Shown piece by piece: positions 51,320-60,752 of a stretch of 64,000 nucleotides of DNA. The notes beneath the pieces are model-generated. The model was not told where the DNA came from, searched no databases, and saw only the letters and a program-made list of their open reading frames with translations. A program made the translations under genes and the position numbers. The first letter of the stretch is position 1. Each line of letters starts with the position of its first letter. The stretch lies in the NCBI RefSeq assembly GCF_004570325.1, contig NZ_SPQO01000024.1, positions 1 through 64,000 on the forward strand. Direction: 5' to 3'. The stretch comes from Mycobacterium sp. PS03-16. Its GTDB lineage: Bacteria; Actinomycetota; Actinomycetes; Mycobacteriales; Mycobacteriaceae.

Positions 51320-51984
51320 CCACACGACGGGCCCGGGCCCTGGTCGGTGTCGTCCTGGTCGCCGCGGCGACAGGCTGCACCACCACGGTGACCGGGTCGG
51401 CGACGTGGCCCGGCGCCCGGCTGGAGAGGGTGCTGCTGACCGCCGCCGACTTCCCCGACGGCGTCGAATACGCCCGCATCCCCGACGAACCGAGTGGTCG
51501 CGGCGGCCCGACCAGCGCGCCGCCCATGCTCTCGTTCCCCGAGGGCTGTGCGGACGGCCTCACCAAGGTGATCGAGGACAACGCGGTGCGCGGGCCGGGC
51601 AGCGCGGCCGAGTACGTCGTGGGCTACGACGGCGCGCGCACCGTGATGACCGTGCTCACCTGGTCACTGGACCTCGACCGGCTCGCCGCCACCGCCCAGC
51701 GGTGCGCCCGGTTCGAGACGTACTTCGACCCGGCCGATGAGGGCATCCCGATGACCACCACGCGGATACCGACGCCGCGGCCCGATGCGCTGGTCTACCG
51801 GCAGACCATGACGCTGGGCGGCACCGAGAGCAGTGTCTACTTCAGTTTCGAGAACATCGGCACCATGGCGGTCTTCGGCATCGCGTTCCCCACACCCAAC
51901 CCGTCGATCGCCGCGAAAGGTGCGCTGCCGCAAACATTTCTGGAGATCTCCGGACGCCAGGCCGAGCGGATCGGCGCCGGGTGA
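51316..51984 (+). CDS. Putative lipoprotein
   Basis: 222 residues, family not recognised. Lipobox-like VAAATGC at about residue 21, then a compact secreted domain with two further cysteines (PEGCADGL, AQRCARFE) and strands YVVGYDGARTVMTVLTW and SSVYFSFENIGTMAVFGIAF. It looks like the mycobacterial Lpp-type sensor-like lipoproteins. GTG overlaps the map stop by four bases, so it is coupled to map, an odd pairing not seen in M. tuberculosis as recalled. Confidence 0.65.
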   Translation: MTTRRARALVGVVLVAAATGCTTTVTGSATWPGARLERVLLTAADFPDGVEYARIPDEPSGRGGPTSAPPMLSFPEGCADGLTKVIEDNAVRGPGSAAEYVVGYDGARTVMTVLTWSLDLDRLAATAQRCARFETYFDPADEGIPMTTTRIPTPRPDALVYRQTMTLGGTESSVYFSFENIGTMAVFGIAFPTPNPSIAAKGALPQTFLEISGRQAERIGAG

Positions 51985-52045
51985 ACCGCGGGCGCAACCC
52001 GCGGATTCCGGCCCGCGCAGCCGCCGTTGCCGGTAGCGTGGCCGA

Positions 52046-52609
52046 ATGCTCTCCTCCATGAACACCGTTGACGGATTCCCCGTACCGGTGGACGTGGCGG
52101 GCCCGGAAAACGGTTCCGCGGTCGTGCTTCTGGGGGCGGCCCAGCATGCGCCGTCGGCCTACAACGGAGTGTGCCAGCGCCTGCACACCGCCTCGTTGCG
52201 CACGGTGGTGATCGGACCCGATCCACGGCTCACCGGCAAGGCGGTGATCGGTGTGCTCGACGCGCTCGACGTCCGGTGGGCGTTGCTGGTCGGTGACCGG
52301 CTGGGCGGGGAACTCGCCTGGGAGCTGGCCGCCACCCGGCTCGACCGGTTCATCGGGCTGGTGGTGATCGACCGGGGACACCCGCGCGTGGCCGACCAGT
52401 CCGGCGCGATCCGCGACGAAACCTGCCCGCCGGTGGAGATGAACACCACCGCGCTGGTCAGCAGCCCCGCGTCGCGGGCCGTGGCTCAGGCCAGCCAGCG
52501 CTTCGTCTACGGCGACTTCCGGCTCGTCGAGCTGCTCGGCCGGCGCAATGCGGCCGACGCGACCGCGCAGCTGGCCGCCGAGATCGTCATGCGCACCAGC
52601 ACCTGGTAG
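52046..52609 (+). CDS. Alpha/beta-hydrolase-like protein lacking the nucleophile serine
   Basis: 187 residues. The fold is recognisable (VAGPENGSAVVLLGAAQHAP, then RTVVIGPDPRLTGKAVIGVL, LLVGDRLGGELAWELAA, IGLVVIDRGHP), but the nucleophile elbow reads GDRLGG instead of GxSxG, and the C-terminal lid and catalytic histidine part is short. It is therefore probably non-catalytic, or uses another chemistry. TAGCGT lies six bases before the ATG, which fits a leaderless transcript. Function unknown. Confidence 0.55.
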   Translation: MLSSMNTVDGFPVPVDVAGPENGSAVVLLGAAQHAPSAYNGVCQRLHTASLRTVVIGPDPRLTGKAVIGVLDALDVRWALLVGDRLGGELAWELAATRLDRFIGLVVIDRGHPRVADQSGAIRDETCPPVEMNTTALVSSPASRAVAQASQRFVYGDFRLVELLGRRNAADATAQLAAEIVMRTSTW

Positions 52610-52615
52610 CCCGGG

Positions 52616-54397
52616 CTAGGAGGGGGATTCCTCCGGCGTCCACGCCTGCGGCAACCCGGGCTGGTTGGGGAACAGGAAGTCGACGAAAGCCGCTGCGGTG
52701 GGCTGAGGTTCGTGATTGGCCAGCCCGGGCCGCTCGTTGGCCTCCACGAAGACGTAGTCGGAGCCCCGGACGTCGGGCACCAGCAGGTCGATCCCGGTGA
52801 CCGGGATGCCGATCGCCTCGGCGGCGGCCACCGCCACCCGGCACAGCTCCGGGTTCACCTCGGCGGTCACATCGTGGATGGTGCCGCCCTGATGCAGGTT
52901 GGCCGTCCGGCGGACCCGCAGCCGTTCCCCTTCGGGCAGGATGTCGTCGAAGGACCAGCCGGCCTCGGTGACGGTGCCCTCGGTGACCGCGTCCATCGGG
53001 ATGCGCGACTCACCGCCGGTGGCGGCCGCGCGCCGCCGGCTCTGGGTCTCGATGAGCTCGCGGATGGTGTGCTTGCCCGTGCCCAGGATCTCGGCGGGCA
53101 TGCGCAGCGCCGCGGCCACCACCTTGCCGTCGATCACCACCAGCCGCAGATCGTCACCCTCGGCCCGCTGCTCGATCAGCACGTCAGGATGCTGTTCGCG
53201 GGCCCGCGCCAGCGCGGCGTCCAGTTCCTCGGGGCCGTCGACGCCGACCGTGATGCCTTTGCCCTGTTCGCCCCGGGTGGGTTTGACCACCACGTCGCCG
53301 ACCTCGGCGAGGAACGCGTGGTCCTCCTCGTCGAAGGTGGCCAGCCGACCCTTGGGCACGACGATGCCGGCGTCGGAGACGATGCGCCGGGTCTGGCGCT
53401 TGTCGTCGCAGCGGCTCATCGCCACCGCCGAGGTGAACTCCGACAGCGATTCGCGGGTGATGACGCTGCGCCCCCCGTGGCTCAGCCGCATCTCACCGGC
53501 ACCCGCGTCGAGCACCTCGACCCAGATCCCGCGGCGCATGGCCTCGTCGGCGATGATGCGCGCATACGGGTTGAGGTCGTCGACCGTCTCCGGCGGATGG
53601 GTGAACAGCGGTTCGTTGATCGCGTTCTTGCGCTTGACGGCCAGCACCGGCACCCGCTGGAAACCCAGCTTCTCGTAGAGCCCGATCGCCGCGGCGTTGT
53701 CGTGGGCCACCGACAGGTCCATGTAGGCGCGGCCGCGGTCGCGGAACAGGCCGGCCAGCGCGCGGGTCAGCGCGGCGCCCACCCCCGGCAGGCTCGACGT
53801 CGGGTCGACGGCCAGCGTCCACAGGCTCGACCCGTCCTCCGGATCGTTGAACAGCCGCTTGTGGTCGACGCCGGTGACCGTGCCGACCACGGTGCCGTCG
53901 TCGTCGCGCACCGCGACGAGGTACTCCACGGCGTCGGTGTCGCGGTGGTTGGTCCAGATGACCTCGGTCGGGGCGGGCACCATCCCGCACTGCACGTACA
54001 CCCGGTTCATCGCGTCGGCGTCCGACGGCTCGGTCAGCGTGCGGACCGTGAACCCCATGGGTTCGCGTCCCGGGATGTCGTCCTCGGTGAATCGCAGCCG
54101 GTAGGTGTGGCTGGGGTCGATGAACAGCTCCGACGGGGACCGCGCCACCAGCACATGCGACTCGCGGGCGTAGATGCAGATGTCCCGCCGCCCCGGGCCC
54201 TCGTGCTGCAGCACCTGTGCCAGCTTCTCCGGATCGGCGAAGGTCTGCCCGAAGATGAGCCGGCCCCAGCCGAGTTCGAGGACCACGTCGTCGGCCATCG
54301 CGTCGACGAGGTGCTGCGGCGACGCGTCGTGCAGGCCCATGGTGATGGCCTCGGTGTGGTCGGACATCCGCTCGGTGTGCGGCTCCAGGTCGGTCAT
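52616..54397 (-). CDS. N-acetylglutaminylglutamine synthetase (GNAT plus ATP-grasp)
   Basis: 593 residues. A GNAT half (about 120-285; TLAVDPTSSLPGVGAALTRAL, NAAAIGLYEKLGFQRVPV) is fused to an ATP-grasp half (about 330-590; VVKPTRGEQGKGITVGVDG, VFVEANERPGLANHEPQP). This is the architecture of the enzyme that acetylates and ligates glutamine in NAGGN osmolyte synthesis. The ATG overlaps the stop of the asparagine-synthetase-like gene (ATGA), as expected for the two-gene pathway. A role in osmotic stress is inferred from the family. Confidence 0.88.
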   Translation of the reverse strand: MTDLEPHTERMSDHTEAITMGLHDASPQHLVDAMADDVVLELGWGRLIFGQTFADPEKLAQVLQHEGPGRRDICIYARESHVLVARSPSELFIDPSHTYRLRFTEDDIPGREPMGFTVRTLTEPSDADAMNRVYVQCGMVPAPTEVIWTNHRDTDAVEYLVAVRDDDGTVVGTVTGVDHKRLFNDPEDGSSLWTLAVDPTSSLPGVGAALTRALAGLFRDRGRAYMDLSVAHDNAAAIGLYEKLGFQRVPVLAVKRKNAINEPLFTHPPETVDDLNPYARIIADEAMRRGIWVEVLDAGAGEMRLSHGGRSVITRESLSEFTSAVAMSRCDDKRQTRRIVSDAGIVVPKGRLATFDEEDHAFLAEVGDVVVKPTRGEQGKGITVGVDGPEELDAALARAREQHPDVLIEQRAEGDDLRLVVIDGKVVAAALRMPAEILGTGKHTIRELIETQSRRRAAATGGESRIPMDAVTEGTVTEAGWSFDDILPEGERLRVRRTANLHQGGTIHDVTAEVNPELCRVAVAAAEAIGIPVTGIDLLVPDVRGSDYVFVEANERPGLANHEPQPTAAAFVDFLFPNQPGLPQAWTPEESPS

Positions 54398-56199
54398 GCG
54401 GCCGGCCCCGTGATGCCGTGGCGCTGCAGCCACAGTTCCAGCAGCGCGATCTGCCACAGTTCGTTGCCGCGCAGCGGGGTCAGCCGGCCGTTCGGGTCGG
54501 CCAGCAGCCGCTCGACCGCCTCGGGACGGAACAGGTCGCGCTCCTTGGCCGCCGGGGCGAACAACGCGTCGCGCACCAGGTCGAGGTACGGGCCTTCCAG
54601 GTGGGTGAGCGCCGGGACCGGGAAGTAGCCCTTGGGCCGGTCGATCACCTCGGCGGGGATCACCCGGCGCGCCGCCTCCTTGAGCACGCCCTTGCCGCCC
54701 TGGGCGGTCTTGTAGGCGGGCGGGCAGGTCGCGGCGAGTTCGACGAGTTCGTGGTCGAGGAAGGGGACGCGGCCTTCCAAGCCCCACGCCATCGTCATGT
54801 TGTCGACGCGTTTGACCGGGTCGTCGACCAGCATGACCGTGGTGTCGAGCCGCAGCGCGCGGTCCACGCCGGTCTCCGCACCCGCCCGCGCGAAATGCTC
54901 GGTGACGAACGCACCGCTCGGGTCACCTGCGGCGAAGTACGGGTCGGTGATCAGCCCGCGCACCGCGTCGGGATGGCGGTCGAAGAACGCCGCCCGGTAG
55001 CTGGCCACCGCGCCGTCCAGCGACGCCGCGCCGGGCTCGGCCATCGGGGGATACCAGTGGTAGCCGGCGAACACCTCGTCGGCGCCCTGCCCGGACTGCA
55101 CCACCTTGACGTACTTGGAGACCTCCTCGCTGAGCAGGTAGAACGCCACGCAGTCGTGGCTGACCATCGGCTCGCTCATCGCACCGATCGCGCCGTCCAG
55201 TGCGGGCAGCATGCGGGCGGTGTCGATGCGGATCTGGTGGTGATCGGTGCCGAAGCGCTCCGCCACGATGTCGGAGTACCGGAACTCGTCGCCGGCCACC
55301 CCGTTGACGGCCTCGAAGCCGATCGAGAAGGTCTGCAGCCCGGTCTGGCCGGCCTCGGCGAGCAGGCCGACGATCAGGCTGGAGTCCACGCCGCCGGACA
55401 GCAGGCAACCCACGGGCACGTCGGCGACCAGGCGCCGTTCCACCGCGGTGCGGAGCGCGGTCAGCACCGCGTCCTCCCAGTCGCGCTCGGACCAGTCGGC
55501 GCGGTCGGCGTGCCGGGTGAACTCGGGCGACCAGTACGTGGTGGTGGTGACGCGGCCGTTCGGCTCGACGGCCACCAGCGACCCCGGCGGGACCTTCTTC
55601 ACCCCGCGCAGGATGGTCAGCGGTGCCGGCACGACGGAGTGGAAGCTCAGGTAGTGGTGCAACGCGACCGGGTCGATGCGGGTGTCGACGCCGCCGCCGG
55701 CGACCAGCGCGGGCAGCGAGGAGGCGAACCGGATGCGGTGCGCGTCCTCGGCGATGTAGAGCGGTTTGATGCCGAGCCGGTCGCGGCCCAGCAGCACCCG
55801 GCCGGTGTCGCGCTCGACGATCGCGAACGCGAACATGCCGTACAGGTGGTCGACGAAGCGGTCGCCCCAGTGGTGGTAGGCCTTGATCAGCACCTCGGTG
55901 TCGCTGGTCGAGAAGAACCGGTAGCCGTGACCGCTGAGTTCGGTGCGCAACTGCTGGTAGTTGTAGATGCAGCCGTTCCAGGCGATGGACAGCCCCAGGT
56001 CGGCGTCCACCATGGGCTGCGCCCCGGCTTCGGTCAGGTCGATGATCTTGAGGCGTCGATGGCCCAACGCGACCCTGCCCTGCGACCACACGCCGGCGCC
56101 GTCGGGGCCGCGTGGTGTCATCGCCTCGGCCATTGCCGAGACGGCGGCTATGTCAGGGGTTCGGCCGTCGAGGCGTACCTCGCCGGTGGCTCCACACAT
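54394..56199 (-). CDS. N-acetylglutaminylglutamine amidotransferase (AsnB-like)
   Basis: 601 residues. Class II glutamine amidotransferase domain with nucleophile C2 (MCGATGEVRLDG), RGPDGAGVW, LGHRRLKIIDL, and an asparagine-synthetase domain with the PP-loop LLSGGVDSS and SIGFEAVNG. The neighbouring GNAT/ATP-grasp gene shows it is the NAGGN amide-forming enzyme rather than general AsnB. It is the first gene of the operon, and is divergent from glnA4 across 280 bases. The M42 peptidase gene often found with NAGGN genes is not here. Confidence 0.85.
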   Translation of the reverse strand: MCGATGEVRLDGRTPDIAAVSAMAEAMTPRGPDGAGVWSQGRVALGHRRLKIIDLTEAGAQPMVDADLGLSIAWNGCIYNYQQLRTELSGHGYRFFSTSDTEVLIKAYHHWGDRFVDHLYGMFAFAIVERDTGRVLLGRDRLGIKPLYIAEDAHRIRFASSLPALVAGGGVDTRIDPVALHHYLSFHSVVPAPLTILRGVKKVPPGSLVAVEPNGRVTTTTYWSPEFTRHADRADWSERDWEDAVLTALRTAVERRLVADVPVGCLLSGGVDSSLIVGLLAEAGQTGLQTFSIGFEAVNGVAGDEFRYSDIVAERFGTDHHQIRIDTARMLPALDGAIGAMSEPMVSHDCVAFYLLSEEVSKYVKVVQSGQGADEVFAGYHWYPPMAEPGAASLDGAVASYRAAFFDRHPDAVRGLITDPYFAAGDPSGAFVTEHFARAGAETGVDRALRLDTTVMLVDDPVKRVDNMTMAWGLEGRVPFLDHELVELAATCPPAYKTAQGGKGVLKEAARRVIPAEVIDRPKGYFPVPALTHLEGPYLDLVRDALFAPAAKERDLFRPEAVERLLADPNGRLTPLRGNELWQIALLELWLQRHGITGPAA

Positions 56200-56291
56200 C
56201 GCCTAGACCCTACCGCGGACCAGCGATCGAGCGCTTGACGGACGCGTCACCGGCCGTCGCTGGTGATTTCGTTCATTGGACACCCGGCGTA

Positions 56292-56317
56292 CATACCCAG
56301 GAGGCCGCGCAGGTATG
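56292..56317. promoter_or_regulatory. Inverted repeat CATACC-N14-GGTATG
   Basis: Exact arms at 56292-56297 and 56312-56317 in the divergent region. Nearer to the NAGGN operon start; candidate operator or paired -10 boxes. Confidence 0.35.
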
Positions 56318-56409
56318 CGCTGGACATGGCCTACCTCACAGTCCGGCGCCCGCGGGGGATCGCGGATTCGGCGGGCACCGCGGCCACGGGGTGCCTAGGA
56401 TGCTCAATG

Positions 56410-56436
56410 GTCTGGTGTCCTACCTTTACACCGGAC
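56410..56436. promoter_or_regulatory. Inverted repeat GTCTGGTGT-N9-ACACCGGAC
   Basis: Nine-base arms (56410-56418, 56428-56436) with one mismatch, 43 bases before the glnA4-type ATG. A GntR regulator ends this operon and could bind it. Confidence 0.5.
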
Positions 56437-56479
56437 GGTCTGCTCGGCGCCACGCGGTGGCTTACGGAAGGGTGCGCAC

Positions 56480-57847
56480 ATGGGGTCCTCAACCGGGCTG
56501 CTCGCACAGGGCGACCTCGAACGCATGGTCGCCGACGGCGCGATCGACACGGTGATCGTGGCGTTCTGCGACATGCAGGGCAGGCTCACCGGCAAGCGCA
56601 TCTCGGCGCGCCTGTTCGTCGACGACGTCGCCGCCCACGGCGCCGAATGCTGCAACTATCTGCTCGCCGTCGACGTCGACAACAACACCGTCGACGGATA
56701 TGCGATCTCCAGCTGGGAGACCGGTTACGGCGACATGGTGATGACCCCGGATTTCGACACGCTGCGGCTGCTGCCGTGGCAGCCCGGAACCGCGCTGGTG
56801 ATGGCCGATCTGTCGTGGACCGACGGGCGGCCGGTCAAGCAGGCGCCGCGCACCATCCTGCGCACCCAGCTCGACCGGCTCGCCGAACGGAACATGGACG
56901 CCGTGGCGGCGACCGAACTCGAGTTCATGGTTTTCGACGACTCGTACCGGGCGGCGTGGGCGGCCGGCTACCGGGGGCTCACGCCGGCCACCGACTACAA
57001 CATCGACTACGCGATGCTGGCCTCGACCCGGATGGAGCCGCTGCTGCGGGACATCCGGCTCGGGATGGAAGGCGCCGGGATGTACTGCGAGGGCGTCAAG
57101 GGCGAGTGCAACCTCGGTCAGCAGGAGATCGGCTTCCGCTACGACCAGGCGCTGGTCACCTGCGACAACCACACGATCTACAAGAACGGCGCCAAGGAGA
57201 TCGCCGACCAGCACGGTAAGAGCCTGACGTTCATGGCGAAGTTCGACGAGCGCGAGGGCAACAGCTGCCATATCCACATCTCGCTGCGGGGCACCGACGG
57301 CAGTGCCGTGTTCGCCGACGACGACGCCGCCGACGGGATGTCGCCACTGTTCCGCAGCTTCCTCGCCGGCCAGCTCGCCACCATGCGCGAGCTCAGCCTG
57401 TGCTACGCCCCGAACGTCAACTCCTACAAGCGGTTCGCGGAGGGCAGCTTCGCCCCGACCGCGATCGCGTGGGGTTTCGACAACCGCACCTGCGCCCTGC
57501 GCGTGGTCGGGCACGGCAAGGGGATGCGGATGGAGAACCGGGCGCCCGGCGGTGACGTCAACCAGTACCTCGCGGTGTCCGCGCTGATCGCCGGCGGGCT
57601 GTACGGCATCGAGAACGAACTGGACCTTCCGGAAGCGTTGGAGGGCAACGCCTACACCAGTGGCGCCGATCGGCTGCCCACCACACTGGCCGAGGCGGCC
57701 CAGCTGTTCGACCAGTCGAAGGTGGCGCGGGAGGCCTTCGGCGACGACGTCGTCGACCACTACGTCAACTATGCGCGCGTCGAACTCAAGGCCTTCAACG
57801 CGGCTGTCACCGACTGGGAGCGGGTACGTGGTTTCGAGCGCCTCTGA
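56480..57847 (+). CDS. glnA4: Glutamine-synthetase-like gamma-glutamyl-amide ligase (GlnA4 type)
   Basis: 455 residues of the GS fold: VAFCDMQGRLTGKRI, ATELEFMVFDD, EGVKGECNLGQQEIGFRYD, NSCHIHISLRG, CYAPNVNSYKRFAEGSFAPTAIAWG and NRTCALRVVGHG. This GlnA3/4-like branch uses glutamate plus an amine other than ammonia; some members glutamylate polyamines or ethanolamine. It heads a five-gene operon with a GATase-like hydrolase, an aldehyde dehydrogenase, an SDR and a GntR regulator, as in M. tuberculosis Rv2860c-Rv2857c. The exact amine is not shown. Confidence 0.88.
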   Translation: MGSSTGLLAQGDLERMVADGAIDTVIVAFCDMQGRLTGKRISARLFVDDVAAHGAECCNYLLAVDVDNNTVDGYAISSWETGYGDMVMTPDFDTLRLLPWQPGTALVMADLSWTDGRPVKQAPRTILRTQLDRLAERNMDAVAATELEFMVFDDSYRAAWAAGYRGLTPATDYNIDYAMLASTRMEPLLRDIRLGMEGAGMYCEGVKGECNLGQQEIGFRYDQALVTCDNHTIYKNGAKEIADQHGKSLTFMAKFDEREGNSCHIHISLRGTDGSAVFADDDAADGMSPLFRSFLAGQLATMRELSLCYAPNVNSYKRFAEGSFAPTAIAWGFDNRTCALRVVGHGKGMRMENRAPGGDVNQYLAVSALIAGGLYGIENELDLPEALEGNAYTSGADRLPTTLAEAAQLFDQSKVAREAFGDDVVDHYVNYARVELKAFNAAVTDWERVRGFERL

Positions 57848-58598
57848 TTTCACCGCACGGGTGCCCGTGCTGGGCATGACCACCTATCTGCAGCAGGCCC
57901 AGACCGGTGTCTGGGACGTGCACGCCAGTTTCCTGCCTGCGATCTACTTCCAGGGGGTCAACCTGGCCGGCGGGGTCGCCGTGCTGCTGCCGCCGCAACC
58001 CGTCGACCCGAACGCGGCCGGCCGTGTCCTCGACGGCCTCGACGGGCTGATCCTCACCGGCGGTAAGGACGTCGACCCGGCGCGCTACGGCCAACCGCCG
58101 CATGCGACCACCGACGAACCCGACCGGGTGCGCGACGCCTGGGAGTTCGCACTGCTCGACGAGGCGCGGCGGCGCCGGATGCCCGTCCTCGGCATCTGTC
58201 GCGGCGCGCAGGTGCTCAACGTGGCGCTGGGCGGCACGCTGTTCCAGCATCTGCCCGAGGTGCTCGGCCACGCCCACCACCAGCAGGGCAACGCGGTGTT
58301 CTCCACCTCGGCGGTGCGCACCGAACCCGGGACGCGGCTGGCCGGGCTGATCGGCGGGTCCTCGGACGCGCAGTGCTACCACCACCAGGCCATCGACCGG
58401 GTGGGCGACGGTCTGGTGGTCAGTGCCCGCGACGACGACGGGGTCGTCGAGGCGGTCGAATTGGACCGCGCGACGCATCCGGACGAATGGGTCCTGGGTG
58501 TGCAGTGGCATCCGGAAGAGCGGCTCGACGACCTGCGGTTGTTCGCCGGGGTCGTGCATGCCGCACGCGACTATGCGATGGAAAGGGCAGGTGCGTGA
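57828..58598 (+). CDS. Class I GATase-like gamma-glutamyl hydrolase (PuuD type)
   Basis: 256 residues. Nucleophile cysteine in VLGICRGAQVLNVALGG, oxyanion region ILTGGKDVDPARYG, and C-terminal QWHPEERLDD with the histidine/glutamate dyad. PuuD-type enzymes release glutamate from gamma-glutamyl-amino acids. GTG at 57828 (GGGAG upstream) lies 20 bases inside glnA4. Confidence 0.85.
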   Translation: MVSSASDFTARVPVLGMTTYLQQAQTGVWDVHASFLPAIYFQGVNLAGGVAVLLPPQPVDPNAAGRVLDGLDGLILTGGKDVDPARYGQPPHATTDEPDRVRDAWEFALLDEARRRRMPVLGICRGAQVLNVALGGTLFQHLPEVLGHAHHQQGNAVFSTSAVRTEPGTRLAGLIGGSSDAQCYHHQAIDRVGDGLVVSARDDDGVVEAVELDRATHPDEWVLGVQWHPEERLDDLRLFAGVVHAARDYAMERAGA

Positions 58599-59959
58599 CC
58601 AGCAGTGACGTGATCAATCCGGCGACCGAGGAGGTGTTGCGCACCGTCGACCTCGTCGAGGTCGACGGCGTCGACGACGCCGTCGCGCGGGCGAAGTCCG
58701 CCCAGCGCGACTGGGCCCGCCTGGCGCCCGCCGAACGCGCCGCCGGACTGCGCGCCTTCGCCGCGGTGGTCGACGCGCACATCGACGAGCTGGCCGCGCT
58801 CGAAGTGGCCAACTCCGGGCACCCGATCGGTAACGCCGAATGGGAGGCCGGCCACGTCCGCGATGTGCTGCAGTACTACTCGGCGAGTCCGGAACGCCTG
58901 TCGGGTCAGCAGATTCCCGTCGCCGGCGGCCTCGACGTGACGTTCAACGAGCCGCTCGGCGTGGTCGGCATCATCACACCGTGGAACTTCCCGATGACCA
59001 TCGCCGCCTGGGGCTTCGCCCCGGCGCTGGCCGCGGGGAACGCCGTGCTGGTCAAGCCCGCCGAGTGGACGCCGCTGACCACGATCCGGCTCGGTGAGCT
59101 GGCCGTCGAGGCCGGCCTGCCCGCCGACCTGTTCTGCGTGCTGCCGGGCAAGGGCTCGGTGGTCGGGGAGCGGTTCGTCACCCACCCGGACGTGCGCAAG
59201 ATCGTCTTCACCGGCTCCACCGAGGTGGGCACGCGTGTCATGGCCGGCGCGGCCAGGCAGGTCAAGCGCGTCACCCTGGAGCTGGGCGGCAAGAGCGCCA
59301 ACATCGTCTTCGACGACTGCGATCTGGAGCGCGCCGCCGCGACCGCGCCCTACGGCGTCTTCGACAACGCCGGGCAGGACTGCTGCGCCCGCAGCCGGAT
59401 CCTGGTGCAGCGCAACGTCTACGACCGGTTCATGGAGTTGCTCGAACCCGCCGTCAAGGGCGTCGTCGTCGGCGACCCCACCGACCGGGACACCGAGATG
59501 GGGCCGTTGGTGAGCAAGGCGCACTGGGAGTCGGTGGCGTCCTACGTGCCCGACGACGCGCCGGTGGCGTTCCGCGGGGCCGCCCCGAGCGGACCCGGCT
59601 ACTGGTTCGCCCCCACCGTGCTGACCCCGCAGCGCTCCGACCGCACGGTCGCCGAGGAGATCTTCGGGCCGGTGGTGACGGTGCTGCCGTTCGACGACGA
59701 GGCCGACGCCATCGCGATGGCCAACGACACGCCCTACGGGCTGTCCGGGTCGATCTGGACCGAGAACGTCTCCCGCGCGCTGCGGGTCTCCCGGGCGGTG
59801 GAATCGGGCAACCTGTCGGTCAATTCGCATTCCTCGGTGCGCTACAGCACCCCGTTCGGCGGCTTCAAGCAGTCGGGACTCGGCCGTGAACTCGGTCCGG
59901 ACGCCCCTCTGTCCTTCACCGAGACCAAGAACGTCTTCATCGCGATCGGAGAGAACTGA
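58595..59959 (+). CDS. aldC: Aldehyde dehydrogenase
   Basis: 454 residues. NAD site and active site are clear: TPWNFPMTIAAWGFAPALAAGN, VFTGSTEVGTRVM, ELGGKSANIVFDD (general base Glu) and NAGQDCCARSR with the catalytic cysteine. Predicted to oxidise the gamma-glutamylamino-aldehyde in the amine pathway. GTG overlaps the upstream stop by four bases; its TGA overlaps the SDR ATG. Confidence 0.92.
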   Translation: MTSSDVINPATEEVLRTVDLVEVDGVDDAVARAKSAQRDWARLAPAERAAGLRAFAAVVDAHIDELAALEVANSGHPIGNAEWEAGHVRDVLQYYSASPERLSGQQIPVAGGLDVTFNEPLGVVGIITPWNFPMTIAAWGFAPALAAGNAVLVKPAEWTPLTTIRLGELAVEAGLPADLFCVLPGKGSVVGERFVTHPDVRKIVFTGSTEVGTRVMAGAARQVKRVTLELGGKSANIVFDDCDLERAAATAPYGVFDNAGQDCCARSRILVQRNVYDRFMELLEPAVKGVVVGDPTDRDTEMGPLVSKAHWESVASYVPDDAPVAFRGAAPSGPGYWFAPTVLTPQRSDRTVAEEIFGPVVTVLPFDDEADAIAMANDTPYGLSGSIWTENVSRALRVSRAVESGNLSVNSHSSVRYSTPFGGFKQSGLGRELGPDAPLSFTETKNVFIAIGEN

Positions 59960-60747
59960 TGACCCCGTCCCGCGTGGACCTGACGCAGCGACTGGTCGGC
60001 AAGGTGGCCGTGATCACCGGCGGGGCCAGCGGCATCGGACTGGCGACCGCGAAGCGGATGCGCGCCGAGGGCGCCACCATCGTCATCGGTGACATCGACC
60101 CCGCCACCGGCAAGACCGTCGCCGACGACCTCGGCGGCACATTCGTCCAGGTCGACGTCGCCGATCAGGTCGCCGTCGACACGCTGTTCGACACCGCCGC
60201 CGACACCCACGGTTCGGTGGACATCGCGTTCAACAACGCCGGCATCAGCCCGCCGGAGGACGACCTGATCGAGAACACCGGCATCGACGCGTGGCAGCGC
60301 GTGCAGGACATCAACCTCAAGTCGGTGTTCTTCTGCTGCAAGGCCGCCCTGCGCCACATGGTCCCGCAGCAGAAGGGCGCCATCATCAACACCGCGTCGT
60401 TCGTCGCGGTGATGGGCTCGGCCACATCGCAGATCTCCTACACCGCCTCCAAGGGCGGCGTGCTGGCCATGTCCCGCGAGTTGGGTGTGCAGTACGCCCG
60501 GCAGGGGATCCGGGTCAACGCGCTGTGCCCGGGACCGGTGAACACGCCGCTGCTGCAGGAGCTGTTCGCCAAGGACCCCGAGCGGGCGGCGCGCCGGCTC
60601 GTGCACATCCCGCTCGGCCGGTTCGCCGAGCCGGAGGAACTCGCCGCGGCGGTCGCATTCCTGGCCAGCGACGACTCGTCGTTCATCACGGGGTCGACCT
60701 TCCTGGTCGACGGCGGTATCAGCTCGGCCTACGTCACCCCGCTGTAG
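59959..60747 (+). CDS. Short-chain dehydrogenase/reductase
   Basis: 262 residues. VITGGASGIGLAT, NNAGISPP, and catalytic S/YxxxK (INTASFVAVMG, SYTASKGGVLAMS). C-terminal PEELAAAVAFLASDDSSFITG STFLVDGG fits the classical family. Co-transcribed with aldC (TGATG). Its substrate in the gamma-glutamyl pathway is unknown; M. tuberculosis carries the same gene here. Confidence 0.9.
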   Translation: MTPSRVDLTQRLVGKVAVITGGASGIGLATAKRMRAEGATIVIGDIDPATGKTVADDLGGTFVQVDVADQVAVDTLFDTAADTHGSVDIAFNNAGISPPEDDLIENTGIDAWQRVQDINLKSVFFCCKAALRHMVPQQKGAIINTASFVAVMGSATSQISYTASKGGVLAMSRELGVQYARQGIRVNALCPGPVNTPLLQELFAKDPERAARRLVHIPLGRFAEPEELAAAVAFLASDDSSFITGSTFLVDGGISSAYVTPL

Positions 60748-60752
60748 TCGCC

